Source: Rhypophila decipiens | Taxonomy: Eukaryota; Ascomycota; Sordariomycetes; Sordariales; Naviculisporaceae | DNA length: 64,000 nt | Direction: 5' to 3' | NCBI GenBank assembly: GCA_033297075.1 | Contig: MU858200.1 | Coordinates: 1 to 64,000 of the forward strand | In this document: positions 22,619 to 35,000 of the stretch, in pieces | Layout: each line of letters opens with the position of its first letter | How positions within the stretch are numbered: position 1 is the stretch's first letter | Translations under genes and position numbers: made by a program | Notes under the pieces: generated by a model | Databases searched by the model: none | The model's input: only the letters and a program-made list of their open reading frames with translations | What the model was told of the DNA's origin: nothing

Positions 22619-23596
22619 ATGGACGAACCATCAATCCCACAGCCCCTCCCGTTGGCAAGCCCAGCCAGCGGTCAATCCAGAGACCCCAACCACACAGCCT
22701 TCCTCCATCTCGACACATCCACCCGGTGTGTCAACCGGAACCCACGGCTCAAGACCAGCTACTGGGCGCGCATCACGCGGGAATCGTACGCTCTCTACGA
22801 ACGATGCTTTAAAGACATGGCGGGCGACATGGACCCACGCAGTGTAATAATCTGTATGTTGATCCCCTTTCCCAACTTACATGTAGCAGCACCTCGGTCT
22901 AATAACAATAACCAAAAACCAGTCGAACAATTCCACTACTACCTAGCCCAATTCTCACCAACCCACCCATCCCTAACCCCGCAACTCATCCACCAAATAT
23001 GGTGTCGACTCCGCGTCCCAGGGAACCCAAACGTGCCCCTGGCCCTACCAAAGCCCCTAGCCATGGCAGCAATCTGCATGGCACACATGGAATCCATCGT
23101 CGACGGACGAATCGTCCCCACGCTGGAACAAGTCCGCGAATATCGCCCTGCTGTCACCAACGGGTACAATTATCCATCCCAAGTCGAGCCACCCGCTGTC
23201 CCCAGGCTAAGCGACAACCGCCTTAAATATCTCCGCCTCTTTGACAAATGGGTCGACTGCTCATGCGGCTGTGGACGACTATGGAATTTCGTACCTGATC
23301 CACCTGATGCACTGCGCGATGATAGACGCCTGAGACAGGGGAGTCGATGTCTGGCTGTTGACCCATCACAAAAAGGAAGTGATGATGCATCTTCGTTTCT
23401 ATCGGCAAAGAGTGGTGGCAGTGTGAAATCATCAAAGGGGGGGCTGTGGAAGAGCATACTGGGAAAAGGAAAAGACAAAGGAACACGGGAAAGTCACAGG
23501 TTATCCGAACACCAGCAGAATAATTTGAGGGCCTGGTTCGCGTTGGATCCAGTCGAGGGGTACGAGCAACGGGAGCAGATTGGGGGATATTACTGA
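22619..23596 (+). CDS. Unknown fungal protein, about 302 aa
   Basis: I do not recognise this family. The frame is open throughout from the ATG at 22619 to TGA at 23594, but a 69-bp stretch (22854-22922) starts GTATGT and ends ACCAG and is probably an intron read in frame; removing it joins VII to FEQFHYYLAQF and leaves 302 residues. Features seen: a Pro-rich N-terminus, a helical middle segment (AMAAICMAHMESIVDGRIVPT), a CSCGCG motif that could bind metal (about residue 210 after splicing), and a Ser/Lys-rich, disordered C-terminal part. The coding character is good. The gene lies head-to-tail 48 bp behind the patatin gene, unusually close for a filamentous fungus, so functional linkage or co-transcription is possible. 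Confidence 0.7.
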   Translation: MDEPSIPQPLPLASPASGQSRDPNHTAFLHLDTSTRCVNRNPRLKTSYWARITRESYALYERCFKDMAGDMDPRSVIICMLIPFPNLHVAAPRSNNNNQKPVEQFHYYLAQFSPTHPSLTPQLIHQIWCRLRVPGNPNVPLALPKPLAMAAICMAHMESIVDGRIVPTLEQVREYRPAVTNGYNYPSQVEPPAVPRLSDNRLKYLRLFDKWVDCSCGCGRLWNFVPDPPDALRDDRRLRQGSRCLAVDPSQKGSDDASSFLSAKSGGSVKSSKGGLWKSILGKGKDKGTRESHRLSEHQQNNLRAWFALDPVEGYEQREQIGGYY

Positions 23597-24918
23597 CTCA
23601 TTACCCAAGGTACCAACGGACGCGCAAAGAAAGGAAATGACCGGAGGAAGTTGGCTGTTTGGCAGATTGACAATGAGGTACAACTTGCTCCTGTACCCAG
23701 GGTTGTGGTTTATGATCGATCGATGGGACGGACTCATTTCAAAGAGCTTCACACCGAACCTGAGAAGGCGGATGTGTAATGTGGTGGGCTCGTGAGTTAT
23801 TATGAGATTGACACAAACACCATCACACAACCGATGGATCGATATAAGATCCAAAGCGAGCGAGTACGAAAGGGGCATGCAGTATGGCCACCTGTGTATA
23901 ACATCTCACGGCTGTACATGGCCATTTAATCAACAGGAGACCACATTATCTGGATGACTGCATTTGTGCGCTTTTTCAGCTGCGTGCTGTGTGCTGCGAA
24001 GCCCAGTTCCATCTGTACATGTAATGAATAATTTTATGGCTTGTGTCGTGCCAGGTGTGTGCCTTCCCGCGGGAGGTCAACATGTGGTCTGCATCATGTA
24101 AACAACGACCCCTGACTTACACAATCACCAAACCAACAGCACAGCCAAGTGACATCTTCACCGCTCATGTAATTAAGTAATTAAATTTTGTATCCGTCCT
24201 GTGACTCCCTTGCGTTCAATCAAGGCCAGACAGACGGCCTGTATCTATGTACAACAGAATGACAGATTACAAGGTCATATCCCGTATCGGTATAACCAAC
24301 ATCATTTCCATCCCTCCAATCCTCTTCTTCGGACCGAAGTGCAGCAACAAATAACTGGTAGACACCCATCCTTCTCCACCCAAGTTACTCCTGAGTGCTA
24401 CCACATTTGTCCACTGTTCCCATCTTGACAAAGTTGATGAGTGAAATGATGCTGTTTGCCCGAAAATAACAAAAACTTAAAAAAGGTATAAGCAAATCCC
24501 GGCTGGGATCTTAACAATAACTACCATAATAGGCAGAAACCCAATCAAGAAGAGAATGTGAAAGGAAAACAAAACGCCAATGTGCCTCCTTTCTGTCCCT
24601 TCTTTGCGAGTCCCACCACCATGCTTTCCATGCGTATAGTCGTACCATTAAAAATCAAGATCCATCGTCTATCGTTCGTCGATAATTCATGTGTCGTTTT
24701 CTGCAGTGAATGTAATCGTGACGGAATGATAGTCTCAACAACTTTCCCAAACCGTGAAAAAGAAAAATGTACTCCAACCATCGTTTCCAGACATCTACTA
24801 GCGATGCTGAGAATGCTGTTGGAGGTGGTACACCAAGTCAACTCGGCGAATGTATTCCAGACCACAAAGTTGCCCAAGTTGGCTTCAAAACCTGGCCGCT
24901 CTTGGCTTCCTAGAAAGC
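23597..24918. other. Intergenic, no gene seen
   Basis: 1.3 kb between convergent genes, AT-rich near 24160-24200 and 24470-24500. No coding frame can be supported. Confidence 0.5.
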
Positions 24919-26555
24919 TTAGAGCCACAGGGTGAATATGAGCATCACACCTACTAGACCGATGCTCATGCCCGCGATCTCCTTATTGGGAGGAGCTGGG
25001 TTCTTGGTCGAGCTGGGAGAGGCAGCTGACCCCGTGTCGGAAGGGTTTGCCGTCGGGGTTGGCGTGAAGGTCCCCTGAAACGTCTCACCAACGGTGGGCA
25101 GCGCAACGTTTCCGTTGATTAACCAGCCGTCCTTGGTCGACGTAGGGCAGGCTCGGGTCGAGAGATCGGTGGGTGTGTAGTCAGAGCTGGCCACGCCCTT
25201 TGGGGTGATGGTTGCCCACTTGGACCTGAGGTTTTCGAAATCTGGCGTAACCGGCTGCGGTGTGCCTGCCCGTGTAAAGCCGCCTTCGATGTTCTTGCCA
25301 GTGACAGTCGGCTCGACCTTGGGGCCGTAGGAAATCAGGCCATAGTGGTTCGCCTCCTCGATCCATTCGTATACGATGGAGCCGCTCCAGTCGTTGACCA
25401 TCTCAGGACCAAAGATGGCCTCCTGGTCGTCGAAAAGACGGGGACCGGGCACATTACAACCGGTCTCCGAAAAGAATATGGGAACTGGGAAGTTCTCTGC
25501 TGTCTTCTGCAGATTGGCGTAGCCCGATACAGCATAGGTTGTCTTGTCACACCACTCGTACGAGTTGAGAGCAAAGAAGTCGACGTTGTCCGCTTCTCGG
25601 CCGCCACAGGTTAGGTAGTCCTGGAGCATCGGCCGGAGTTCTGCAATGTCAGCGGCCGAGTAGCCGATGGGGACCTTGCGATAGCCCTTCTTGTCTCTGT
25701 ATGCCTTCATGTCGCGTGTGGCGCTCTTGATGAACGGAGCGACTTGGGACTGGTTGGCCATGGCAATAATCTCGTTGCCAATGAAGAAGCCCAGTACATT
25801 GTTGAAGTCGATGAAAGCGTCCATGACCTCCGCGTACCTATCATGTTGGGTCTGGTTCCACCAAGGATCATTCTGTCATGACAATTTTTAGCAAAAACCG
25901 CGAGAGGCAGGGAGCGACGGCTTGTATGGCGGTACATACAGGTAGAATATAGGTATCGAAGGTATCCAGGTCAATCAGGGTGTAAATGCCAGCATCAGCA
26001 AAGGTAGCCATGCACTTGGAGTGGTCTGCCTTGGGGTCGACATGGTAGACACGGATCGTGTTGGCGCCGAGAGTCTTCATAAGCGTGGCATCTCTGGAGC
26101 ATTGTTCGGCGTCGACGAGGGGATCGGCTGCATTCTAGTGTCAGAACTTTATGCTCTTGGAGCATCCCGCGGTAACTAGTCGCGACTTTAAAGCCCTTAT
26201 GAAGTGCAAATAAGGCCCCAATAAGCTGATGCTAAGGCGTTATCTCTGCAGTAGAATTGCATTGATCGAGTCCCTTGCAGCGGTGCTTTTTGACTATTTA
26301 CCGCGGTATGCTGTGCTCGAGGACAGTGGGCTGCGCTTGTACATACCTGGTGTCAACTGGTAGGCGACCCCTAAAATCCACACGAATTAGTCTCAGAGTC
26401 CAAACGTCTTTTGATATCTCCCGACTTTACATACCCTTCATGAAGAATTGTTTCCCCTTGCTGTCAAAGAATTTGTTTCCCTTGACAGAGATGACGTCGA
26501 GAGCGTTGGCAGCTCCTGCGCCAAGGAGCGCGACGGAAAGCCAAGACAGTTTCAT
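24919..26555 (-). CDS. GPI-anchored GH72 beta-1,3-glucanosyltransferase, 428 aa
   Basis: Four exons on the minus strand: 26555-26435, 26370-26347 (24 bp), 26127-25940 and 25872-24919, total 1287 bases. A signal peptide (MKLSWLSVALLGAGAANA) is followed by the family start DVISVKGNKFF and KGVAYQLTP. The two catalytic glutamates of GH72 are in IGNE (about E145) and FFSETGC (about E247). The domain ends near residue 340. There is no cysteine-rich CBM43 module; a Ser/Thr/Pro linker leads directly to a C-terminal hydrophobic tail (AGMSIGLVGVMLIFTLWL), typical for GPI attachment. Gas/Gel enzymes cut and rejoin beta-1,3-glucan chains at the plasma membrane and wall. The small exon 2 is needed to keep the frame and supplies conserved residues. 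Confidence 0.95.
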
Positions 26556-29500
26556 GTTTCTTGACTTTTGTTTTTTCTTGGTGTGATCTAGGTTACCCCG
26601 ACCTGCCAAACAGTGTTTTACTCTTGATCTTCGATTGATAAGAAATGCGATCGATCCTTCTACTCGGAGACAGAGAATCCTCTTGTCGCTGGACAACTCA
26701 CGGCTACAATCGCTTGTTGAAGTGTAGCACGGGGATACTTCGTTACAGCTGGAGGGAAGGTGGTGCTCTTTCGTCCGGTCTCGAGCCTCTTTTTCTTTCT
26801 CGACAAAACGAAGGATGTGGACACAGGTCCAGCTGGTAGTTTCCCTGTCGAACAAGGCCGACACTGATGCAATTGGCGAAGAGAATCGCACCTGCCAAGC
26901 TCGGAGGGAAAAAAACAGCAAAAAGATAAGGCGGGCGGGGAGCTTCTGGAGCGCCGATAACGAGAGGGTGTCGATGTCTTGGCGTCAAAAACGAGAGAGA
27001 TACCAAGGCCCGATATTTGAAGAACACTCCGTAGGAAAGAAGATTGACAGAGAGATCCGGAAGAGCGAAAGTAGTGTAGAGATGGAGGTTTTTCTTTAGT
27101 CGGATGGGGGGAGAGGACCTTGGTATACGGTACCCAGCTGGAGGCAATGGAAGCTCCAGGGGTGGTGGTGGGTTGTTCCCTGTGGAGGTTGTTGGCTGAT
27201 CGCCAGCGGCCAGACCACCAAGGCCATTGTAGTGTACGGATCCGTATCAATTGGGTACCTGCCGTTCCACTTGACGGGGGTCACAGCTTCTGCTGCTCTC
27301 AACAATCGAAATTCATCGACCAATGACACAAGCACAACACGGAAAAGAGCTGAGGCAACATTGGCCAAAACCTGCTTCAATATTTTCCTAAATTTTCATG
27401 CGATGGCCGGATTCCGTATCCGGTCACAACGACGAAGCAGCCCTCTCTCAGGCACCATATCGAAGAAGAAAATGCAAGGTTGATCGTGAGATCTTGCAAC
27501 AATCAGAAGTTCTCTCAATATTCTCTGCCTTGTTTTTCCAAGTCGTCAGTACCCACAACCCGCACCTTGCTGCAGCTGGCTGCACTGCTGTCCCCACTTG
27601 ACTGCGTTTTCTTGGTTTCTCCCCTGGTCGGCGATGCAGCCAAGAAACCGGGCAAGGTAACATGGGGGTACAATCCCAGCTTGATGAGATTTTGCCCGCC
27701 AGCCGTCACGCCTGCTACACCATCACCCGTACCAACTCCCGGGACGGTACACTGTACTGACCTGCTACGTACAGTACGTGTATGGTGGACTTTGGAATTT
27801 GAGATTAAAACATCACAGATTCTTTGGCCAAGGTTAACCTGCGGACTGTCGTGACGCGATCCTTCTGTGTTCTCAGGCTCCCGAAAGGTCCGGAAGCGGC
27901 AAAGAGTTCGAGATCTGAGACTGCCATGAGGGCAGCTACGCACAGCGAAAGCCTCATTCCGGGTTCAAACCCAAAGATATTTGCAGTTGTCTTGCGTGGC
28001 AGTCCAGGCAGACAGATATCTCCAAACTGTTATCAATACAGCATGGCCAAAAGGATTCGAGTCTTTTCGAAGTTTGACGTTTCACAATAGTTAAAAGAGG
28101 CTGGGTTTTGCTGACAATTTATGGTAAGCTATACTCCGTACCCGTGAGGCTAATTTAAGCCATTTGATTCCTCACAAACAGTCGAGGACGAGCAGGAGGA
28201 AAGTTCATCTGGATCTTTGTCACCAGCCCTCCCGACGGGCTAAATTACACTACTGCAGCAAAACTTCGAACAACGCCGGTTGCCCGTTTCTGCTGTTGTC
28301 CTCCTTGTCTCACGATTATCTAGCGTGGTGTCTCGATCCAATACATGACCACCAGAAGCCGTGGACAGGTACTTTCCGCTCCCATCGGTCGACGGCAACT
28401 GCAGACGAATGTTTTAGTGTACACTATTGTAACCCGTACAGCGTACACTAGCCCGTATACCAAAGGATCGATATCATCACGGCGTGATACCTTCCTCTTT
28501 GCCCCTCCATCCGGTACGGAAGTGCCCCTCGCTCGCTGCTGTGCCCGAATTTGTTTCGAAACAAACGGCCCGCGATTTGATTCCCAACAAACAGGTTGCG
28601 TCGTTCCCCTTAAAACAATCATGTTATTTTCTACGTGATGCAAGAGTACTTTACTCAGTAAACCAACCAAAACAGGATTTACACCAACTGCCATGTCAGG
28701 AAGGTGTTCAAGTTCCAACAAACATTCCGCAAATCTTCTAGAGGGTCACTTCAAATCTCCATAAAAATAAATAAATGATGGAGGGTGTGACAGAAGTGAC
28801 AGGGATTGAAATTCGGGCCAACCGCAAAATGAACGTCATTCAGTTCTAGCGAACCAGGAACGCGTTCGTTCGTCTTTTGTTCGCGTCAGGGCGCTGTCAG
28901 GATGGGATGGGGGATGGGTGGTTGGTCGGTCTCAGGATGTGCGGGCCGAGGATGTTTGCAGCGACTGGCAAGTTGCTTGTCACACCTTGTTATCTTGCAG
29001 GCCGACTTGCAGCTGTGCACATATCTGCAGCTGTCGATCGTGACTGTCAGCGTTGGCAGTTGACCGATGCGGCTACTAACAATTGGGTACTAATATTGGG
29101 TAGAAAGTTGTTAGTAATAGCATCTCACCCGGAACTTTGCTCCGGGCTTGCCAGCAAATTTGCATCGAAACACAACGACATCCTGCTAGAAAGCAAGCAC
29201 GAGTCAAGAGATTAACACCAACTTTATGTTGTTTGCATATTGACAATGTTTTGGTTGAACACTGAAACCGTTTTTGGTGATCTAACAAGAAGTGAAATGG
29301 GGTATCTTCGGAACAGCAACAAAACTTATCAGAAAGAAAACCAACGAAAGCAACCCCAGAAGGTCTAACCTTCATTCATACCTGACCGACCAAATACCAT
29401 CATCGAATATCTATAATCCCATGCCAAAGAGACAGGCTCTTGACCGAGCCTCATTATATCCCATATCCCATAACCCATAACCATTCTGCCCTATCATGTC

Positions 29501-29621
29501 CTGTCGTATCCCAGTCCCAGTATAAAGCATTCCATTTCATACATTCATTCATCCATCCATCCCGGTCATGCTTGACCTAACCAAAAAGGAAAGAAGAAAA
29601 ATACCAATATTGAAGCAAGAC
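26556..29621. other. 3-kb region without a supportable gene
   Basis: It begins with the promoter and a pyrimidine-rich leader of the GH72 gene. Open frames between 26600 and 29600 are short and overlapping, without recognised motifs. The motif ACTCCGTA occurs near 27028 and 28133. The 3' flank of the kinase-like gene is at the right end. Confidence 0.5.
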
Positions 29622-31634
29622 TCAATACGATGATAGCAGCTCTTGACGATGTTTGCCCGCTGCTGCATATATGGGAGAAGTAGCAGAAGTCGGCGACGTC
29701 TGGTGGTGATGTTGCCAGGGCGACCTGACCATGGTTCTTATGCTGCGGAGGTTCTTGAGGCCTTGGAATCCTGTCCCGACGCCAGTATGAGCAGCAGCAG
29801 TGGAAGAAGAGACGGAACTATTATGAGAACCAATATCACTAACTGCGGTAGTGGACATGCTCCTCTCCCTCTCAATCGAGGATGCTTGTTGCCGCTGCTG
29901 CTCTCGGACACTGTCCGCCCGCCTGATGGTACTGCTACCGCCGCTGCCGCTGCTCTGGCGTCTGTGCTGGTACTGATCGGTGATGCTTCTGCCTCCACCG
30001 CTGCTGCGCTTGGTCATGATCGACATGGTGTCAAAGTTCTCTCCCCCGGAGGAGTGCGAGGTGGAGAGTCCCGTGGTGGGCGAGTTCAGTTTCAGGCTGC
30101 CGATGCCAAAGTCCCAGCCGCCGTACTGGTGAACACAGTGCGGTTCTGAGATGCCACATGCGTCTCTGAGGATCTGGTACATCCGGGTCTGGACATCGTG
30201 AGCAGCCGGGCGCTCCGAGGGGTGGAGGGCGAGCATTCGCTCGACGACGTGGAGCATGGGCGACATGCCCCTGAAGATTTGATCACTGTCTTTTTTGGAA
30301 GCATCCTTGGCGAGCTGTGTCATCCAGCTTTCTACCTGGCCTAGGTTTTTGTGGAAAGATGAATCGAGTACGGCACCGCCGCGCCCTGGGCTCTTGTGTT
30401 TTGCGGCTCGGTAGGCGGCAAACGGTCGTCCGTGTTTCTTCAGCAAGAAGCTGAGCAACTCTAGAATTACGCAGCCTAGAGAGAAGATGTCGGCTGCTTG
30501 CGGGTTGAGTTGAGGGGTTGGTGCGTGCATCAACGCCATGGGGCTATTCCCATAGTCGGTCAATGAACGGCTGATTGAGAATTGAGCGGGATTCTCGGGA
30601 GAAGTTGAGAAGGACACCATGGTCGCTCGGCGATGGGTGGGGCTCGGCGGCAGTGTCCCGGAAGTCGGTCTGTACCACTGTTCGGGAGCTGCGTAATCGT
30701 ACGACTCCTTGTCGAAGGACGTCTTGTCCGTCATGGCGGCGAAGACGTCGGCGTTGAAACGGGTGAAGTCGGCAAAATGGACCTGGTTATCATGGGAAAA
30801 CAAAACGGTTGACGGCTTGATGTTCCCATGCGAGAGGCCCCGGTTGTGGACATAGCAGAGAGTGTCGACCAGGCAAAGGATCCAGTTCATAACAAGCCTC
30901 CTCCGCTCCTCCTTCTCCATGTTCTTTATTGAGCTTGGCGTGGTTGTGAGGAAAGACTTGAGGTTGAACTCGGTGGCGGGTGTGAAGAGAAGATAGGCAT
31001 AGCCCAGGTGTTTGTAAGACCCCCAGTAAGATACCAAGTGCTCGTTCTGGACGTGCTTGATGCCGTTGATTTCGTACAAAAGGTCCTCTTGGCTAAGAGC
31101 CTCGGGTCCGCCGCCAGGACCGAGAGGAATCCGACGTCGACAAAAGACCATACCGGGCTGGTCGGGGAGGACGACTCGATCCACATGGCCGCCACTGTTT
31201 CCCGTTGGAAGAGTCTGCTTCTTTTCGAGGACGTCCAATGGCACCGCCTCGTTGTCCTGGTATACAACATGCTCGTTCTTCTTAAGTGGGCGCAGCAGAT
31301 AGTAGAACTGGCGGTAATAGAACTTCTTCTCCGACTTTTCGTCCTTGGAAGGAGTCAGTGCCAGGCGCTCGACCTGGTCACGGGCAATGGGTAGGTCTTC
31401 GTCATCCCAAGAGTCATCGATGACTCCAAATATCTGATCAGGGACGCCGAGGTCGACGAGGATGAGGAAGATGCGTCTCGCTTTTTGGTCAATCCAATCC
31501 CAGTACGTCCCATCCGTCAAGCCATCACCGAAGCCCAGTGGCTTGTCTAGTCTTTCGATCTCCTGGGGGAGAAGGTGGTTGCAGACGAACTGCCGAGTGA
31601 CAGCCTTGTCGATGGTATCGGGAGTCCACCACAT
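29622..31634 (-). CDS. Protein-kinase-like protein with degenerate active site, 670 aa
   Basis: A single exon from the ATG at 31634 to the stop at 29622; the frame is open for 12 more codons upstream without an ATG. About 110 N-terminal residues of unknown type precede a kinase fold (residues 140-500). The catalytic-loop HRD is replaced by HGN (LSHGNIKP, about residue 270), the VAIK lysine position reads FCRRRI (about 166), and the DFG is DFT (FADFT). APE is intact (YAAPEQW). Loss of the HRD aspartate and of the ATP-lysine suggests a pseudokinase or a very weak kinase, acting as a scaffold. The C-terminal 170 residues are Ser/Gly/Gln-rich and disordered. I do not recognise a specific named orthologue, although kinase-like proteins with HGN are found in other filamentous fungi. 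Confidence 0.85.
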   Translation of the reverse strand: MWWTPDTIDKAVTRQFVCNHLLPQEIERLDKPLGFGDGLTDGTYWDWIDQKARRIFLILVDLGVPDQIFGVIDDSWDDEDLPIARDQVERLALTPSKDEKSEKKFYYRQFYYLLRPLKKNEHVVYQDNEAVPLDVLEKKQTLPTGNSGGHVDRVVLPDQPGMVFCRRRIPLGPGGGPEALSQEDLLYEINGIKHVQNEHLVSYWGSYKHLGYAYLLFTPATEFNLKSFLTTTPSSIKNMEKEERRRLVMNWILCLVDTLCYVHNRGLSHGNIKPSTVLFSHDNQVHFADFTRFNADVFAAMTDKTSFDKESYDYAAPEQWYRPTSGTLPPSPTHRRATMVSFSTSPENPAQFSISRSLTDYGNSPMALMHAPTPQLNPQAADIFSLGCVILELLSFLLKKHGRPFAAYRAAKHKSPGRGGAVLDSSFHKNLGQVESWMTQLAKDASKKDSDQIFRGMSPMLHVVERMLALHPSERPAAHDVQTRMYQILRDACGISEPHCVHQYGGWDFGIGSLKLNSPTTGLSTSHSSGGENFDTMSIMTKRSSGGGRSITDQYQHRRQSSGSGGSSTIRRADSVREQQRQQASSIERERSMSTTAVSDIGSHNSSVSSSTAAAHTGVGTGFQGLKNLRSIRTMVRSPWQHHHQTSPTSATSPIYAAAGKHRQELLSSY

Positions 31635-34600
31635 GGTTACTGGCGAGATATGATTGTCTAAAGCAAGCACAGTTTGGCTGCTGATATCAGTGAGAGAACT
31701 GGGGTGACATTACTAGATAGATGGCTTTCAGTCGAACAGAGAGGACGGGAGAGTATTGCAAGAGACCATAAAGCAGGCCCGAAGCCAGAGGGAGGTTCAC
31801 CTGTGCCCCATATATGATCTGATGAGGATGGGGGACAGTAAGGGAGCGAGCCCACAATTTCTTGCCGGCCTCATGATAGCGAAATGGCATCCATCCCAGG
31901 AGAGTAATGTTTTAGCTGGGGGTGGCTATGGCTTCCCTTGCTTTCCCCAGTCACGACCCATCCTGCTGGGAGAGAATCCAACGTGGAGGAGGGCCAGAAG
32001 TGACAGGGAACAAGTCGGCTGCCACACGAAGTCTCACATGGAAGAAAGCGCATGGTGCAGCGCTCGGCGCATGATATCGATGCTTGATAGCGAGGGCAAC
32101 ATGAAGGGAAAGGGGGAAAAACAAAAACCGGCTTTCATTGGCCAGCATATGGACCAGAGATAAGGCAAGCAAGAACCACGACAACGCTCATTCGCCCACG
32201 GTATCTGACAGACTCTCAATGTGCGCAACAGACGCCACTTTGATCGCGGGATGGGGTGAAGGCCTGGAGGGAAAGCTGCACGAGAGCAGCAGGTGTCGCA
32301 GGACTCGGGAACTCTCTGTATCGCCCTGCTCTGACTGGCAGCGCCTGCCTCTGGTGATGGGCTTGTTCGCACCTTCTTGGGCTTCTTCGGCAGATTACGG
32401 CTCGTTCTCCACCCCACTCACACTCCCCCTCGCCTCCAAATCGGGTTGGCATCGTGTGCGTGAAGGCATTGTGCACTCTGTGAGGGGTGGCTACTGGTGA
32501 TGGTCGCAAGGGGTGATGGGCCTTTGCCGAGCGGAAAGAGAGAGGGAAAGCGTGGGGGAGAACCCCACACTTTGGACCTCAGCTCTTGCCCTGGTGTTGG
32601 ACGTTCCTTCCTCTGCTCCCCCATCTCGCCTCATGCCATCGACTCATTCGAATACTTATCAGCGCCTTCCCACTCGTCCGAAGAGCTGTACGGGTTACAC
32701 GACAAGGCCTTGATAAAGTCCCGTACGGTGAAGGAGCCTTGGCATCTCTATGGAACACAAACGGACAAGAAAATGATCATCGCCTCTGACTTCCGCCAAA
32801 CATTACAAACTTGGGTTCTGTAGCAGCGGCTAAGGACTTCGAGATGATTTAAATGTCTCTGGTCGAAATTGAGGACAAGCCACCGAGGATGTGTTGTGAA
32901 GTTGGGGGTTCACGCTATCGATATCCAGAGGTTCGTTGGGATAGTGATCTAGACCCTTGTCGGTACCTTGTCAGAACCCTGTATTTTTCCATTTTCTTGG
33001 CCCCCTCTCGCCCTGTACCCCTCTATCACTATCCGTCCATCAAACGGACTGGTACGGGGTACTCAAACATCACCAAATGTCAACCATGAGACACCGCCGC
33101 CATTGGCGATGTTTCCAGTGAACCCCGGATGCAACATCGGAGCTCCCTTCAACACAACGACATCTCTTTAACACCGAGCAGCCTGCCAAGATGTCAGAAT
33201 GCTGATCTACCTGCTCTGATTTCGGCCAAATACACTGAAATCGCGCATACTACCGGGGCTGTCGTGTCGTTGATAGATATGCACATACTCTCCGTTGCCC
33301 AGTGATAATGGAATCATGGAGCCCCAGGCTTCGTAGACAATCTTCCGACGGTGAGTAGCAATGAATCTGTACAAACCGGCTTGATCAGCATGCAACGCTA
33401 CTACAGTGCTGCACACACACGACACACAGACAGACACACCCACAAACCCAGAATGATCCTCAGCCATCCATGGATGATGGCGCTACTGTCCCCACGGTAG
33501 GATGGCGTTTCCCAAATCACCGGGCGAAGCCGCCACGATTTCACGCCTCGGAGCCGAGCGGCGGACCCCTCCATCTCTCCGCCACTTCGGCAGGGCGGTC
33601 TCCTTTAATTACACTTTCGGTGAGGCATTTCACCCTCCAGTTGCACCTATATATGCCTCTCTCATACGGATAGTTCATATCCATTCCCTACGAAGGGTCC
33701 ATGCTCTCTGCAGCTCCTGTAATGTATGTACACCGACTGTTTCCTTCTCAAACAACAAGTTCAACGGGAGCTGCAACCGAACGGCGTTTACTTGAACAGG
33801 AATAGGACTATGCGGGGTTTACATCCGTCCGTGGGTGGTATCCTCCAGATTGTACATGGATGTACTGCACCTACACTTTGCTGGGCCTCTGATAGCAGTA
33901 TGTGCATCCTATCATACATATCCAAGTTGCTGTACGTACAGCACGCAGTATCCGTACATATGTACCTATCTGGAACCACAGAGACCTGGCAGGGCCAACG
34001 GCTTTATGGCGTCTCCTTTTCCTCCTACATGAGATGTTCCGGAGGACGTTCACTCATCGTGGCCTGGGGCATCATCTTCAAGACTACCATCAACAGATAA
34101 CAACAGTAGGCCTATGAAGCCGTATTCGGAAGTGGTACTACCCAACGGTGTTCTCGAGCAAACCTCCCGCCTCTCCAAGTCCTGATATTCCACCCGGCTT
34201 CACTTTCCGGGATGTACCAAGACAAACAAGAATTCCTCACGACGTCTCATGTTCGGTGAGCGCCATCTGAAGATGATGGTATGTGCGGTCTCTGGTTGAT
34301 CTAATCTCAATCTCAGGAGCAATGATCCTTCTCATCATTACACGAGTCCCCCTCGATACTCGGTTCCCGAGAGAGGGGGACAGAGAGAGTATGTTCCCCC
34401 ACGTAAGGCACGGTTCAGGAGATGGCTCAATCTCATATCCAAAAAGAGAGCAAGACTTTGATTAGATTAACGATCCTAGAGTGTTCCAAGGGTCTGAGAC
34501 AAACGATTGTGACGGCGGGGGACGTCTTGACCTATTCAGGTCTAGAGGGCAGCCTGAGAAGGATGTCTACACAGCCAACTGTATGTACATGTACAGACAA

Positions 34601-34992
34601 GATATCGCCAACAGTAGACAAGCTCACAAACTTCCGTTTCCCCAGTCATCCAGGACACTAGAGAAGCTTGTTGCTTCATGTCGGCATATAGGGCCGGCCA
34701 ATTTTCTTGAGTATTTCTTGTCTCTCAGGTCCCTAGCAAGAGCCGGCCGGATTGGGCCTGACTTGCAGATGTCAACTGTCAAGACGATAACATTAGCGAG
34801 CAAGGTGCCGAGGTTCGATAAGGACGAAAATAGCAATCCTCGCTGATCGTTTCTGCTATCCCCTTATCCGTTGTGTAGTGTACTTCCTCTCTAGATAGGC
34901 CGAGGCTTGTTTGTACCTACAAACATCGTACGCTACCATACCTACCGTAGAGCATTATGCTGAAATACCGAGATACGTGGCAAGTCTCGTGA
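31635..34992. other. 3.4-kb region without a supportable gene
   Basis: Promoter of the kinase-like gene, followed by DNA with only short overlapping frames. Several stretches are rich in GTACGG/CCGTAC-type words (for example near 33049 and 33950). No RNA gene was found. Confidence 0.5.
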
Positions 34993-35000
34993 TAATATAT

